From assembly GCA_947561395.2 (NCBI GenBank), contig OX387184.1, forward strand, positions 27,146,766 through 27,210,765: 64,000 bases of DNA. The letters run 5' to 3'. The notes under the pieces are model-generated. The model was not told the DNA's origin. It did no database searches and saw only the letters and a list, made by a program, of their open reading frames with translations. Within the stretch, counting starts at the first letter, position 1; each line of letters starts with the position of its first letter. This DNA comes from Buxus sempervirens. Its lineage: Eukaryota > Streptophyta > Magnoliopsida > Buxales > Buxaceae. Position numbers and translations under genes: made by a program. Positions 11,075 through 22,493 of this stretch are shown piece after piece.

Positions 11075-12282
11075 AAACATGGTGATAACTAAAACCTCAA
11101 ACAACCAAAGTTTTGACCAAATACCTGTATTAGTTCAATTAAGGATTTCCTAACTTATTTCCTTAGTGATCATTGTTAAACTTCCTTGTTCACATGATTG
11201 TAGTTGCTGCTAAGATTCTGTGTTTAAAACAACTTTAGAGTATAACTAATCTTTAGTTAAGCTCTAGAAATAATGACTAATATTTCCATTGATCCATCTA
11301 CATTTTAGGGTTACTCAAATTATCAATTAATAATCTTCATATAACCTCGCTAGCACCTAATTAGATCCCTTAGACTAGCACTTAATTAGATCCTTTAGAA
11401 AATTCAGACTTCAACATTTTTAATAATCAGTTTGGTGGTGTTCATTTTTAATCTCAAACAGTATATTTCCCTACTATAATCATTCCTATCCAACATGGAA
11501 CACAATTCTTCTCTTCTAAGATTACTAGCACACCTAAATGAGAATCCTAAGCTATCCACCTATTAGTTATGTTAATTTCTGCAATTATTCTTTAATATGC
11601 CAATAATTCCAGATTTAAGTTCATCTAAAGAAAAGTTTTATAACCATCACTCTTGTAATTCCAATGCTATAAGATTGCCTATACATGATCTATTAACATC
11701 CCCTATTCTTTTTATGATAAACTCTTTCTTGTATAAACCTATTTTCAGCCTCATGCTACTCCTTCACATTTTCTTGATCAACTTACATTGATCCAACTAC
11801 CTAAGTTTATACAAATTTATTAACTAATAAACACCATAACAGTTTAATGACACTGAGTTAGTTTCATTAGATTAGCTTTTATAATTTAAAACCATAAAAT
11901 ATTACTTGTGCAACATTAGCCACACATGCTAACTCCTAGCAGAAATTCAGCAATACAAACTTAATTACAAGTTGTATATATGTATAACTTGATCTAATTC
12001 CTCCATCATATTCTTTCCAGCAGATTTCTAAACATCTGATCAATTTATTAAAAATTCTACAGCAAGGTCAGCCATGGATCTGGAGTAGAGATTCTGAAAT
12101 TTTAGCCAGTTACCACTAATATTCCTTGATCCTTTTAGTATTATATCAATTCAGCAATTAATAACCACCGAAACACATCTATACTACTTAGATGGATCCC
12201 TTAAACTAGTTTTTATAAGTTTAAAACCTGAAATATAACACTAATAAAAATAGCCGCACTTGGTATGCATTTTAATAGGGTG

Positions 12283-12390
12283 TGTTGACCTATTGTCAGT
12301 AGGCCGCACTGAGCACCCCTCACCGCACCCAAAATTTTTGGATTGGCTGAATACTCCTGACCTCTTGTCAGTAGGCCGTACTCAGCCCAC
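12283..12390 (-). repeat. two-copy GTCAGTAGGCCG repeat inside LTR
   Basis: Two units, GACCTATTGTCAGTAGGCCG CACTGAGC and GACCTCTTGTCAGTAGGCCG TACTCAGC, about 75 bp apart in the LTR at 4474-13390. The position, about 1.0 kb from the LTR's own 5' end, matches that of the GC-rich islands in the sister LTRs. Confidence 0.5.
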
Positions 12391-13390
12391 CCAAAACAAA
12401 TTCTTACGGACTACATTTTCTTCACTGCCACTCCAATCTAACAATGTTTGAACCTAAATTTTACCTCCATAATTCATTTAATTCTCTTTTTAAGACCTTA
12501 AACAACATGCTGATTATCACTTAAATTTAATCTAACTGGAATTGACCATAAACAGAAATTTCCACTCGAAATTTACCCACAGTCGATAACTCAAGTACAT
12601 AAATTTAACTCATGCTTTTAATCAAATACAATTGAAATCCGATAGAAATTAGATGCTACTTACCTCCTAGATGCAATTCGAACTGACGAATTCCTCAAAT
12701 TCTTAATTAGAGATATGTAATATCGACTCCTAATTTGATCGCTTTGATCGCACAAGCAGCTGCTGCTGAAATTTTAATTTCAGAATAGATCTTTACAGAT
12801 CTGAATTCCTCTGCTAAAACTTAATGAATTTTAACCTAACTAAACAAATATTACCTGAATTTTGATTTAAATGGCTGAGATTTCTGCTCCTGGACATTTT
12901 GAAGCTGCTGCCGCAAGATCACTTCTCTGCTGCTTCAACAGAGCTAATGATCAGATCAGATCACCCTCTCTGATCACCACAGCAATCTAGATCATTCTCT
13001 TAACTCTAACTCTCCTCTCTGATTTCCAGATCTCACGCAAGTTCGTTCAACCTCCAACTAAACACTTGAACGAACCAACTTGCTGTTTATATAGCTGCCG
13101 CTAGAACCTCTTTAACCTCTTCAGGATCTGATAGTGCTACACTCCACCAAAGCCCCTACACCAGCACCCTTATTTATTTATTACCTCTAACATGCCACAT
13201 CATCCAACCATTCTAAACCAACCAATTAAAATTATTAATATTCCTTTTTTATTAAATAAAATTTTCCATCTGGTTGACCCGAGGATCCGATCGAACCCTT
13301 TCGATCTCCAACTTTGCAAAATTTTCCAATTTAGCATTAATTAATTACTAAAGTAATAAATTTTAATTTCATTAAATTTGGGATTTTACA

Positions 13391-16223
13391 AGTAATCACC
13401 TGATTGATTCCTCCAATGATTCTCTCCCGATCGAGCTTTACTGCAAGCGAGCAAGCCTCCTCATCCTCTCTTGTTTGCGTCGAGGTAATCGTGTGATTGG
13501 TTTTTTTATTTTTTTACAAACCTAACTTTTTTTATTACTAGAGAAATTTCCGATGTATAGCTTCAACGCCAGGTGGATCTGCGCCAGTTTGTCGCTTTGA
13601 CTGAAGCACGGGATCTGGTTTGACGTTATTCCAGTGAAATTACTACCGAAACTGTGGATCCAATGCGATCAGACACTTTTTCAGTCAATTTCCTTTGTAT
13701 TTACTCTCAATTCTTCCTCATTGCCTACTAAATCCCTTGTTTGGGCCTACACGCTGGACGTGGTGACATTTCCATATGCTCGGCCGATTGTCCCTCCTTC
13801 TTTGAAGTTAGTCGAAGAATTTGCAGAAGGAATCAGTCGGAATACGTGACAGGTCAGCTTCCTTACATGTTTTTCTGTAAAATTTGAATCACTGTGGCTA
13901 ATTCTTTGTTGATTTATGGGCTTTGGTTTTTTCTGAGATAATGATGTTTGTATGAATTTCCTCATCCAATCATCCTGGCCGATTTTTTTAATTTTTTTTC
14001 CTTTTCTAAGAGAATGATATTTGTATGAATTTCTTGTAACATTATGGAAATTAGTTTTGGATAACCAATGATGAAATCTGTATCATAGTGTAATATGTCA
14101 AAACCCTGAATAAATTCTGAGTGGAAATTTGTGCACTAGAGCAAAGCAAGATAAAAATTTGGGTAAATTACACTTACCTCCCTTGAGGTATGCTATAATT
14201 ACACTTACCTCCATTGAGGTTTCTGAAATAACACTTTCCCCCCTTGAGATTTGTGTATGGATCAAAATAACACTCTTTCATTAAAGTTTCTGTCAAAACA
14301 GTAATGATAGTTAGTAAAATAATTTGAACTGGACAAGATTACCCCTTCATAAAGATGAGAACAAAAATTTTAATGGCCTAAGGCATAACTATCGTTTAAC
14401 TTAAATGGGGGTAATCTTGTCCAGTTCAAATTATTTTACTAACTATCATAACTGTTTTGACAGAAACTTCAATGAAAGAGTGTTATTTTGACCCATACAC
14501 AAATCTCAAGGGGGAAAGTGTTATTTCAGAAACCTCAAGGGAGATAAGTGTAATTATAGCATACCTCAAGGGAGGTAAGTGTAATTTACCAAGATACTCC
14601 TGCTATGCATTCCCCAAGCACGAACCACCTCACAAATTTTACTAACATATATCACGTTATATGAAAAGGGGAAATTGTCATTTGTGTTATTTGGAGTTTT
14701 CAAGTCTGTGGATTGTGCACCATCAGATTATGTTGCCATTTGTTAGATTACTTGTTTTGGTGATTGTTCAAGACATCTTTAGAAGTAGTGTTACCCTTTT
14801 CTCTACAAGAATCCTGGGACAAGTGCCCATATAATAAACAAATGCCTTTTGCTATTTCTGAAGTGGATAAGAATGCTACTCTGAATGATAACATTGCAAG
14901 ATGAGAAGTTCTAGTCCAACATAAAAAATTCTTTGACAAGTTATGAATTATGAAACTTTAAGTGGCTTGTAAAACTATACATGTAACTTATTTTTTCAAT
15001 TATAGTCTTTTTACTGTTGACAAATTATTTCAAAAATGACAAGAAAAAACTTACGGAAGTAGATAGCAAAATTGATTCAATTATGTTTGCTTTTTTACTT
15101 CTGACATATTACTGTAGGAATTATAAAACAGATTGTAGCAGCTAAAGAGAGTAAAATAAGTTGAATTACGCTTGCTTTTGGCATTTTGGTTTCATTATGT
15201 GGGATTTTCTATGGAGTGGGTTCTGATCCATTGAACTCCAATTGTGTCCCTAAAGATCTCTGAATTGCTTCCTAGGCTCCACACCCTCGTTGAGATAGCA
15301 CAGCTTTAAACAAACTCAAACAAACACCGTATGCCAACCAACTGACCCAACTATTAGGATTCTGTAATATGGTTATTTTCTTTTTCATTATTTCTGATGA
15401 ATCTGTGTTCATTATGTTCATCCCAAAAACATCTGAATTGCCTGTTTAGACACCAAACACTATCTTATTGTATGGAATTAAATAAATAGAATACAGGGTA
15501 TCGAAATGGAAGTTATTTTTATTTTCTAAACATAAACACTACTTTTCCTATCTCTTGCCCATTGAGAAAATTATGAGATTTAGAAAAACAATATACTAGA
15601 AGTAAAACAAGGTGGTACCATTCTTGGCTGTTTGATTACAATCTGTTACAGTTGATACCATTCGTTATTTTCATACTCAGTAGTTGTTTGTGTTAAATTT
15701 CAGTTATGGTATGAATAGATTTGGATATTTGCCATACAATTCCATTATCTTGGATCATTTAGATTATAGGAGAATGTTACCTATAGAATAACAGATAAGT
15801 GACTTAATGGATTAGTGACAACATATTGGAGTGTTAGCTGATGTGGTTCGGGCATGTGAAATTGGGACCTGGTAAAAGTTGCAGAGGTTTGGCTGAATGG
15901 ACTGGGAAGGATGTATGGAGTCAATTAGGAGTGCTTTTGAGGCATTTAAGTTGAGTGAAGATATGTTCTTTGACAGGCAAAGGGCATGGCAGGGTTATTG
16001 TTCCCAGCCCCAATTAGTTTTTGTGAGTTGTTGTTATTGGAGTTTTTCATTTGGTTGGCATGCTTTTTGTCCAATTAGTTGGGGTCATTGGGCTGTTATG
16101 TTTGCATTCTCCTTAGTCATGGAATGATGAAACCCATCAGAATACATACAAATGCTGATTTGATTTGAGGAAAACCAGTAGACATGGCCACATTTGTACC
16201 TAATTATTTATTTGACATAATAG
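13391..16223 (+). other. CACTA internal DNA without recognised gene
   Basis: Contains the second copy of the direct repeat (13418-13490), a stretch at 13540-13860 of near-normal base composition with no convincing frame, the fold-back repeat 14162-14590, and AT-rich DNA. A short open stretch at 15897-16127 (WEGCMESIRSAFEAFKL) is unrecognised and may be a leftover exon of the element or a captured fragment. Confidence 0.4.
14162..14590. mobile_element. fold-back (MITE-like) element with ~185-bp arms
   Basis: GGTAAATTACACTTACCTCC at 14162 is mirrored by the inverse of GGAGGTAAGTGTAATTTACC ending at 14590. The arms (14162-14346 and 14406-14590) match almost throughout, with about six differences by eye, and are separated by about 60 bp. 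The RNA or single strand would form a very long hairpin. The termini and internal CTTGAGG words fit a widespread plant fold-back/MULE-derived MITE type. AAGATA is found just outside both ends, but a clean target duplication is not resolved. Confidence 0.75.
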
Positions 16224-16583
16224 ATGGATTCGACAGAAGCATCTAGTAGTGTGGGGACTTCAAAAAAAAAGTCCAAGGTTGTACAAGATGCACAGATTTT
16301 TATAAGCTTTCACAAGGGCAGAAGCTTAAAGTATGCCTCAATGATATGGGACAGCCTATAGGGGAAAATACCGCTAAACTTCAAAGCTAAACTTTGGAGG
16401 TGTGGATTAATACCCAACCCCACCAAACTTTGGGGGTCATCTTCAGCCTATTCTGATGCCTCGTCTAGTTAGTCTAAAATATGCAAGTTGAAGGACCAAA
16501 TTAAATCCTTACAAGATAGTTTGATGCAAAAGGATGGTGAGATGCAGGAGCTTAGGAACATAGTTCAAAGCTTATCTAGATAG
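16224..16583 (+). pseudogene. transposase_24 / TNPA-like gene of CACTA element, decayed
   Basis: Starts ATG with MDSTEASSSVGTSKKKSK. In another frame LSQGQKLKVCLNDMGQPIGE then NTAKLQS matches the Ptta/En/Spm transposase family, whose DNA-binding partner protein recognises the subterminal repeats. The C-terminal coiled-coil piece LKDQIKSLQDSLMQKDGEMQ ends with the stop at 16581-16583. Several frame breaks and in-frame stops, though some could be introns. Its location inside the CACTA ends supports the family call. Confidence 0.65.
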
Positions 16584-17356
16584 GTATTTTTTTTCTTTTT
16601 ATTTATAGTTTGCCCAAAGATACTTTAGGATGAAATTTTGATAGTCAAATAATATCTTAGCATCTTTTTATGTAGGTTGGTGAACATTTTAGCCGACAAG
16701 AGGCTCCTATAGAACCAGGGAGGTGATCAAATGATGTAATCGTTATTATTAGATATTAATAGACTATTAGTTTAATTTTAGGCTTTACTATATTTTTTAT
16801 TTAGTAAATTAAAATACTTTTCAGGAGGGCTCTAACAATGATCGATGAACCTTAGCTGAGTATACTTAACACCGTGTCATGGACAGGTATGCTTAAAGCA
16901 ATTGGAGCATGTGTATTTAGTCACTTTATTGTCATGAATATTTTTGGTGTTATTGGTGTTTTCATAGTGGAGTTTGAAGGTTTGGAGATGGATTTCGAAG
17001 CATCAAATCATGGTTGCGAACAAATGTTTTTTTTTTTTTTTCTAATTAGGTTTGTAGATGAATTTTGAACCATCAAATATCATAAAACAGGTTTTTTTTT
17101 GGCTTGATATTAATATTGTAATGGAAAGTGCAAGTTTCAAATTAATGTTTTTTTTTTAATTTGCAAATTATTATTATTATTTTTATTTGGCTTCATTTGG
17201 TTGAATTTGGGCGGTTGCAGGTAAGAGAGAAAGAGGGGGGCCTCGCCCGGGGGGGGGGGGGGGGGGTGTGGTTTTGTAAAAATAAAAAATTAGGGGGTCG
17301 TAAAAATCAAAACAAAAACGTAAATCCAAAAAAAAAAGAAAAAGAAAAAAGAAAGA
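16584..17356 (+). other. CACTA 3' noncoding DNA with homopolymer runs
   Basis: AT-rich, no gene. It holds long T runs (17029-17041, 17091-17099, 17148-17157), an 18-base G run (17249-17266) and A-rich DNA before the subterminal repeats. The G run may not be reliably assembled. Confidence 0.4.
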
Positions 17357-17519
17357 GCTTTAGCGGTGAACACAACTGCTGCTACATCCCCCGATGAAAG
17401 ATTCAGCGACGGACGAATCAATGGCGGACAGGTGTCGTTTGGGTTGGGCTTTAATGGCCGGCTTTTGACATTTAGCGGCGGTCTTTTTCCGCTGCTAAAA
17501 GTACCTTTTTTTTGTTGTG
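17357..17519 (+). repeat. CACTA right terminus with subterminal inverted repeats
   Basis: CTTTAGCGG words in direct and inverted form (GCTTTAGCGGTG, TTTAGCGGCGGTC, CCGCTGCTAAAAG), then the terminal inverted repeat ending TTTGTTGTG. Matches the left end (4239-4318). Such clusters are the binding platform for the element's TNPA-type protein. Confidence 0.7.
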
Positions 17520-18268
17520 GCACCAACTTAATACTTTATCAGGTTTAAGTGATCCGTTGTGTAAAGCGAACTCTGAAACCTAGAGTAGGCCGGATTCGTG
17601 GTGACCGAAACCCAGAGTAGGTCGGTTCATCATACGTAAGAGCGTGAGGGGGCAATTGGAACTAGATTTAACCTCTCACAATGGTCATATTTCATGAGTC
17701 CTATAATGACATAATTGTGTGGCTTGTTGTGTAAATGTTATGTCGGTTTTGGATTATAATTTGTTGGATTTTGGACTTTAAATTGTATTTTTTTGGTTAT
17801 AAACTTTGATTTAATCGTTGTACCTCATGAAAATGGCTTATAAATCATATGGACTGTTTTATAGCATGCATGTTGCTACTTGCTGAGATTTTATATCTCA
17901 TTTCGTGTTTTAATGTTTTGCTTTTAGGATTCATTGGAGAGGACGTTATTGGGAATAATTGTTAGTAGTTTTGAAGACTTGGGAGTTCTAAAGATTTTGA
18001 AACATGGATATTAACATAAGAGTTTATTTTCTTAGAATAATAATAGATGATTTAGTGGCAATTTGAGAGTTGGTGAGTTATAGTTGAACCTTTAATTTGA
18101 GTACTTGATGTAATAGCAAATTAGAATTTTAATGAATAAAATAAGTATTCTTGTGTACTGTGATTACCTTTATTCTGTTATGCTTCTGTTCTTAATTGCT
18201 TTATTATCATTCAACTAAAGCCTTGATCTGTTGAAGAAAAAAAAAACTACCAGATTCGGGGCGTTATA

Positions 18269-19527
18269 GCTGAAAAGATGAAACTATCCAAAATAGCATA
18301 AAAAGTTTTGTTCTCTCAAACCATATAAGGACCTAGTCAAACCCAAGACTCTGAGCAACGGGGTCAAGGGGTTGACAAGTTGCCAATCTATATTTTACAA
18401 GGATCTAATTGGTGAAGGTGCACCAATTACCATGCTTGCACATACATTGGATATAGGGATGTTATCATAATAAAAACAAAATAAATATTTTTTATACAAA
18501 TAAATAAATAAATAAACAAATGAAATATAGTGATTGAGTTTTCTCATGTATTTGATGAATTATACTATAATTGACATTGAATATATGGTAAGAAGACCTA
18601 GTAGATAAACAAATAATCCTAATAATCTACATTGAAATGCATGAGTTAACTAAGTTAGTATATTAACATTTTGTTATCAACCTATCGATTGATTTTTGCT
18701 GAAACGTTTTTACTTGATTCAATGAGTGACTGTTCAGTTGGTATATTTCACTTGAAACAAAATTTATTATATTAAGCAAAAGGGGGTTTTGGGGCGACAT
18801 GGTGGTGTGGGAGGTTTGGGGCTAACGTGGCACGTTCTCATGGTTTGGGGTTGTTCGAGATGAGGTGTCAAAGATGCACGCTTTGGGCTGCAGAAAAAAG
18901 AAAAGCTTTCTGGAGAAGAAAGCTATCTTCGCCAAAAAAGGCTTTCTGAAGAAGAAGAAAACTACCTTGGGTTAAGAAGAACACCTACGATTGGAAGGTG
19001 GTTGAGAAGAAGAAGAACACTTACATTGGATTGATCATACAAGAGCATGGAAACAAGAGGGAGGATTAATGGGGTTTTGACTGATGAGTGCGATAAGGAT
19101 TTTTTTGATGACTTGCTTGACTTGGAGAAAGAGGATCGACTCAGTGCGATAAGGGTTGACAAGGTTTTGGTTGCTGTTTCATATAGGGGTCTTTGCAATT
19201 TGGTTACTGTTCAATCCCAAAACTGATTAGTGTATTTCACTTACAATTGTTCCTCATCAGACATCAGCCCTCTTCTCTCAGACTTTCCTCTCTCCAATCC
19301 CCACCACAACAGCACCGTTGGATGGGGCCCGTATGCTTCGGCAAAAAATCCACCCCACCCATAAATGTTCCTCTCTCCAACCCCACCACCACAACGGCCT
19401 CCCTCTTCCACCACCGCTCTCCTATCAGATTTTCCTCTCTCCAATCCCGATCACCACAACGGCAACAATATTTCAATCTCCTCCTTCAAGCAACTTGCCT
19501 TCACTAAAGTTTTCTGGAAGACCGAAG
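18269..19527 (+). other. flanking DNA, possibly host gene remnants
   Basis: Unique-looking sequence between the left nest and the large Copia element. At 18890-19030 it has repeated GAAGAAG/AGAAG words. At 19260-19470 there are three copies of a CTCTCTCCAA-TCCC-ACCACAACGGC type unit. One frame there, ending LPSLKFSGRPK at the insertion point, is rich in Ser, Pro and Thr, like a transit peptide, but I could not tie it to a known protein. Confidence 0.35.
19047..19226 (+). CDS. small open reading frame, unrecognised
   Basis: 59 codons, starting METRGRINGVLTDECDKDFF and containing the acidic stretch DDLLDLEKEDR, ending ...QSQN. The FFDDLLD stretch recalls the acidic N-terminus of plant GATA factors, but there is no zinc finger, and the resemblance is too short to name it. 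Could be the first exon of a broken host gene or noise. Confidence 0.25.
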   Translation: METRGRINGVLTDECDKDFFDDLLDLEKEDRLSAIRVDKVLVAVSYRGLCNLVTVQSQN

Positions 19528-19892
19528 TGTTAAAAATGATGCAAAATTTTAGGGACGTGGTGTTTAGCACGTCCTAGTTGGTTTGGGGAAGTTTTGTTAG
19601 TGGGTCTTATGCAACCCAGTTTTTAGGAAGAGATGTGTTTGTTTTTAGTTGGTTATGTGTAGTGGGTGTTTGTTACGAGTAGTGGAGTTATGTGTCGATC
19701 TTGTAGGCCATGTAAGGAGTTTGTTTTCTTTTAAATAGATGTTGAAATAGTCCACTTGAGGTTCTCTAGAGAGTCCTTGTAAGTGAGAATCCTTTATAAA
19801 TGACGTGTTGTGGGTGTTTTGTAGTTCACAAACTCTCTTTAATGACATGAATTGCAGTCTAGAATTATCCAATCTCTTTTCATTTTCCAATA
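19528..19892 (+). repeat. 5' LTR of outer Copia
   Basis: 365 bp, TGTTAAAAATGATGC...TTTTCCAATA, matching 54059-54410 along its length with moderate divergence and small indels. A degenerate primer site (TTGTGGTGTTGGAGCCC) follows, derived from the TTGGTATCAGAGCC type. Confidence 0.85.
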
Positions 19893-20009
19893 TTGTGGTG
19901 TTGGAGCCCAGTTTGTAATCTTGTTGGGCATACAAGTGTGCTGTGGGATTCCTGTTGAAGTAATTGATTTCCAAAAAAAGAGGCATTTTTTATTGTGTGG
20001 TGGTTCATC

Positions 20010-20460
20010 ATGTCAAACGGTATGAATACTCTTAGCCTCTCACAATCCTTGGTTCCTATTTTTAGTAGTGAAAATTATGAATTTTGGAGTATAAAGATGA
20101 AGACATTTTTTTATTTCACAAAATCTATGGGATCTAGTTGAAAATTGCTATGCAGAAGCTGCAAGCTTGAGATCTGCGGAGAAAACAATAGAACTTCGTA
20201 AGAAAGATGCGAAAGCTCTACTTGTTTTGCAGCAGAAAGTGACTGATTCTATCTTTCCTCGGATCGCTAGTGCCACAAAATCTATGCATGGACTACGTTG
20301 AGGCAAGAATTTTATGGTGACCAGAAGGTAACCACTGTGAGACTTCAAAATCTTCATAGAGAATTTGAGACATTGCTCATGTAGCGAGGTGAGTAAGTTC
20401 AAGATGTTTTCTCTAGAATTTCTTTCACGATAAATCAAATGAGGACATATGGAGAAAAAT
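20010..20460 (+). pseudogene. outer Copia gag, N-terminal part
   Basis: ATG at 20010 gives MSNGMNTLSLSQSLVPIF and then SENYEFWSIKMKTFF, the start of a Copia gag. After a frame shift near 20120 it continues NLWDLVENCYAEAASL and KKDAKALLVLQQKVTDSIFP, a UBN2-type gag segment. Stops and another shift follow. The frame is cut by the solo LTR at 20461. Confidence 0.7.
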
Positions 20461-21102
20461 TGTTGGAAATAATGAGTGAATCTGAAAATTCAAATTTCAC
20501 TCAAAATCCAACCGGCAGTTCACCACCGTTTGAGTTGCGGTTAACCAACTCTTCCCAACTTGTTTGTATTCGACTTTTAAACTTCTAAATTGAATTTTAC
20601 TCTTTAAAATGGTTGTTTGGAGTTAGTTAACACTCCATAACAGTCAAAGTTTTAAATGAATAGGTGTGATTCACACCTATTCAAAGTGATTTAGCACCTT
20701 GAAAAGGTATGAACAAGTCTATATATAGAGTTGTAGTTTTGAGTTTCAAAAACAACAAAATCTGAGATTTTCTGAGTTATTGCTTCTGCAAATACAAGAG
20801 ATTTCGTTCCTTTGAGTTTTTCAATTGCTGGTTCAATTCATCCTTAGTGAGTGACACTCAATTGGGTTTGCCTTTGGTCCAATAGTCGGTGCTAACTATT
20901 GGGGGTTGAAGACCCTATTTACAACCCAAAGCATTGCGGAGATCATCCAATAGGGGGCAGATTGGTTTCAAGGACAGTGCCTAGCACACCTTGGTTGAAT
21001 TCTTCTTTCAAGAGATAAGTTGATTTATTTTCTGAACTTTATTTTGTTTTTCCAGATTTTCCAGATTGTCAAATTCCCTTTTCTGGACCTATTTCTACAA
21101 CA
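20461..21102 (+). mobile_element. solo LTR (Copia-type, 642 bp)
   Basis: TGTTGGAAATAATG...TTTCTACAACA with a perfect AAAAT target duplication (20456-20460 and 21103-21107). A TATA box (TATATATAG, 20720-20728) sits where the LTR promoter would be. A 12-bp palindrome-like pair AGGTGTGATTCACACCT lies at 20661-20677. No internal domain is attached. It interrupts the outer Copia gag exactly within the segment that continues at 21103. Confidence 0.85.
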
Positions 21103-21932
21103 AAAATTCCAAACTAGAAAATTGTAGAAAAAGTTTTGAGGAGTTTGCCATGAAAATTTGATCATGTTGTGACCACTATCGAAGAGTCTAAGGATTTGTC
21201 TGCCTATTCTCTTAATGAACTGATGGGTTCTCTTTTAGTTCATGAAGAAAGGATGAATAGGTCGATCGAGAAAAATGTTGAACAAGTTTTTAAGGCCAAG
21301 TTGGAGATCAGCAACAAAGATAGAAATTGTGAAGGCACTTCTGATCAAAAAGCATGCTAGTCAAGGGCATGGTAGAGGTGGCTATCTTGGACATGGTAGG
21401 TCTGGCAATGATCATTGAAATTTTGAAAATGGTGAGAAAGGTGACAATCAGACCCAAAAAAATAGATATTGTACTTTTTGCAAGAAGAATGGATATACTG
21501 AACCGTATTGCTGGGATAAGGCAAAACAAGAAACCAACTTTGTGGAACAAAAGCAAGAAGTAGGTAACTTGTTTCTTACTTGTTCAAATACCAGTCCAAG
21601 TAATGTTGATGTGTGGTTTCTAGATAGTGGCTGTAGCAACCACATGACAGGAAAAAGGAGCCTTTTTTGCAATATGGATGAGTTTGTGAAACTAGAAGTT
21701 CGGCTTGGCAATGACAAGTTTACATCTCCAAATTGAAGGCGAGGGAACCATTACAATTAAGACTAAATCAAGTAGTGAAAATAAAATCGGAGATGTCTAT
21801 TATATTCCTGGTTTAGCTCACTCTGGGTCAATTAATACAAAGGGGACATTCTATTCTATTTCACAATGATATTTGTGAAATTAGAAATAAAAGCTCTAAC
21901 ACCCCTCACATTAAGATCCACATAGTAGAAAA
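21103..21932 (+). pseudogene. outer Copia gag C-terminus and protease
   Basis: Continues KIVEKVLRSLP, FDHVVTTIEESKDLSAYSLN and LMGSLLVHEERMNRSIEK, the end of a UBN2 gag. After a frame break the zinc knuckle reads CTFCKKNGYTEPYC, where the usual His is Tyr, so metal binding is probably lost. Protease motif WFLDSGCSNHMTG at about 21614-21652. Ends at the GAAAA duplication of the inserted element and resumes at 32867. Confidence 0.72.
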
Positions 21933-22074
21933 TGTTAGGTTTAACATTTTAGTTTGGCCTTATTCAGTGTCAAAGAGAAAGTGTTTTAAATGTGTTTAGA
22001 ATGTTTAGTTTGAGTCCAAGAAGACATGGTTCAAACGGCGTCAACATCGGGGTCAAATTGAAGAAGTTATGCCC

Positions 22075-22405
22075 AACGTTTGATCAACGTTCGCTGGCCG
22101 TTCGAACGATCATGCTACAAAGAGAAAATAGAGACTAGCGTTCGACCAACGTTCTCTGAACGTTCGACCGCTGGTAACACACAGAGAAACCCGAAAGCAG
22201 CGTGGGCTGAACGTTCGACCGTTGGTGTCACTCAGAGAAACCAGAGAGCAGCGTTTGCTGAACGTTTGCTGACCGTTCAACCGATGGAGTTCCACAGAGA
22301 AACCCGAGAGCAGCGTTCGCCTCACGTTCTCTGACCGTTCGAACGAGAAGAGGAAAAGTGAGTTTTTGCCTTGAACGTTCGAGCCGCGTTCGCTGAACGT
22401 TCGAA
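22075..22405 (+). repeat. AACGTTCG palindromic repeat island in U3
   Basis: At least five exact AACGTTCG words and many one-base variants (GACCGTTCGAACG, AACGTTCTCTG). They are arranged in units of about 65 bp that also share an ACAGAGAAACCCGA spacer. Most words read CGTTCGAACG-like and are self-complementary. The right LTR has the same island (31830-32180) with an extra 11-bp unit. Confidence 0.75.
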
Positions 22406-22485
22406 CGTTCATTAACAAAACTTCAGTTTTAGAATTCCGATCTTTTCTGATTTGTTTCCTATTCGGATTCTACCTTCTCCTAATC

Positions 22486-22493
22486 TATATAAG
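22486..22493 (+). promoter_or_regulatory. TATA box of 5' LTR
   Basis: TATATAAG in a TAATC-TATATAAGG-AGTG context, repeated in the right LTR at 32253-32260. The likely transcript start lies about 30 bases downstream. Confidence 0.6.

Larger units (their letters stand above)
4474..13390 (-). mobile_element. solo LTR (minus), Tekay/Del-like, split by a Copia element
   Basis: On the plus strand it opens TGTAACGCCCCAGATC and closes TTTGGGATTTTACA, the mirror image of the LTR at 2032. Flanking pentamers are GGTAA and AGTAA (4 of 5). Removing the Copia element (5908-11074 plus one AAACA copy) leaves about 3.75 kb, long for an LTR but usual for this Gypsy lineage. No gag or pol of its own is present. 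It carries a hairpin array (5094-5450) and a two-copy repeat (12283-12390). Confidence 0.75.
4239..17519 (+). mobile_element. CACTA (En/Spm-type) DNA transposon, decayed, with nested insertions
   Basis: The left end is CACTTCAAAAAAAA followed by GGGCTTTAGCGGCGG. The right end, reverse-complemented, is CACAACAAAAAAAAGG. Both are followed inward by subterminal inverted copies of TTTAGCGGCGGTC / CCGCTGCTAAAAG (4258-4318 and 17357-17505), the classic arrangement for CACTA elements. Flanking trinucleotides are TCA and GCA (2 of 3 match). About 4.36 kb remains after removing the solo LTR and Copia inside it. It carries a ruined transposase_24/TNPA-like gene (16224-16583), but I see no TNP2-type catalytic transposase, so the element looks non-autonomous. 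Its insertion split the LTR at 2032-18268. Confidence 0.75.
2032..18268 (+). mobile_element. solo LTR, Tekay/Del-like Gypsy type, split by a CACTA element
   Basis: The LTR opens TGTAGAATCCCGAATTTT and closes GGGGCGTTATA, the same edges as the other long Gypsy-type LTRs here (23273, 41166, and inverted at 4474, 34594, 48046, 60148). Flanking pentamers are GTTGA (left) and GCTGA (right), 4 of 5 matching, so it is an old target duplication. Without the CACTA insert (4239-17519) it is about 2.95 kb. A TATA-like CTATAAAAAG lies at about 2637-2646, where LTR transcription would be expected to start. No internal region or second LTR follows, so this is read as a solo LTR left by recombination. Assignment to Tekay/Del rests on similarity to the LTRs of the element at 34594-50356. 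Confidence 0.75.

Noticed and set aside
15897-16127. 76-codon open stretch as a gene
   Set aside because: Only short, Trp/Phe-rich, no recognisable motif. Not supported beyond a CACTA internal piece.
17249-17266. 18-base G run as a G-quadruplex signal
   Set aside because: A single homopolymer run next to other homopolymers. Length is likely to be unstable or misassembled.
19193-19507. 104-codon plus-strand frame
   Set aside because: Built on imperfect CTCTCTCCAATCCC repeats; other frames are equally open. Kept only as part of the possible host remnant.
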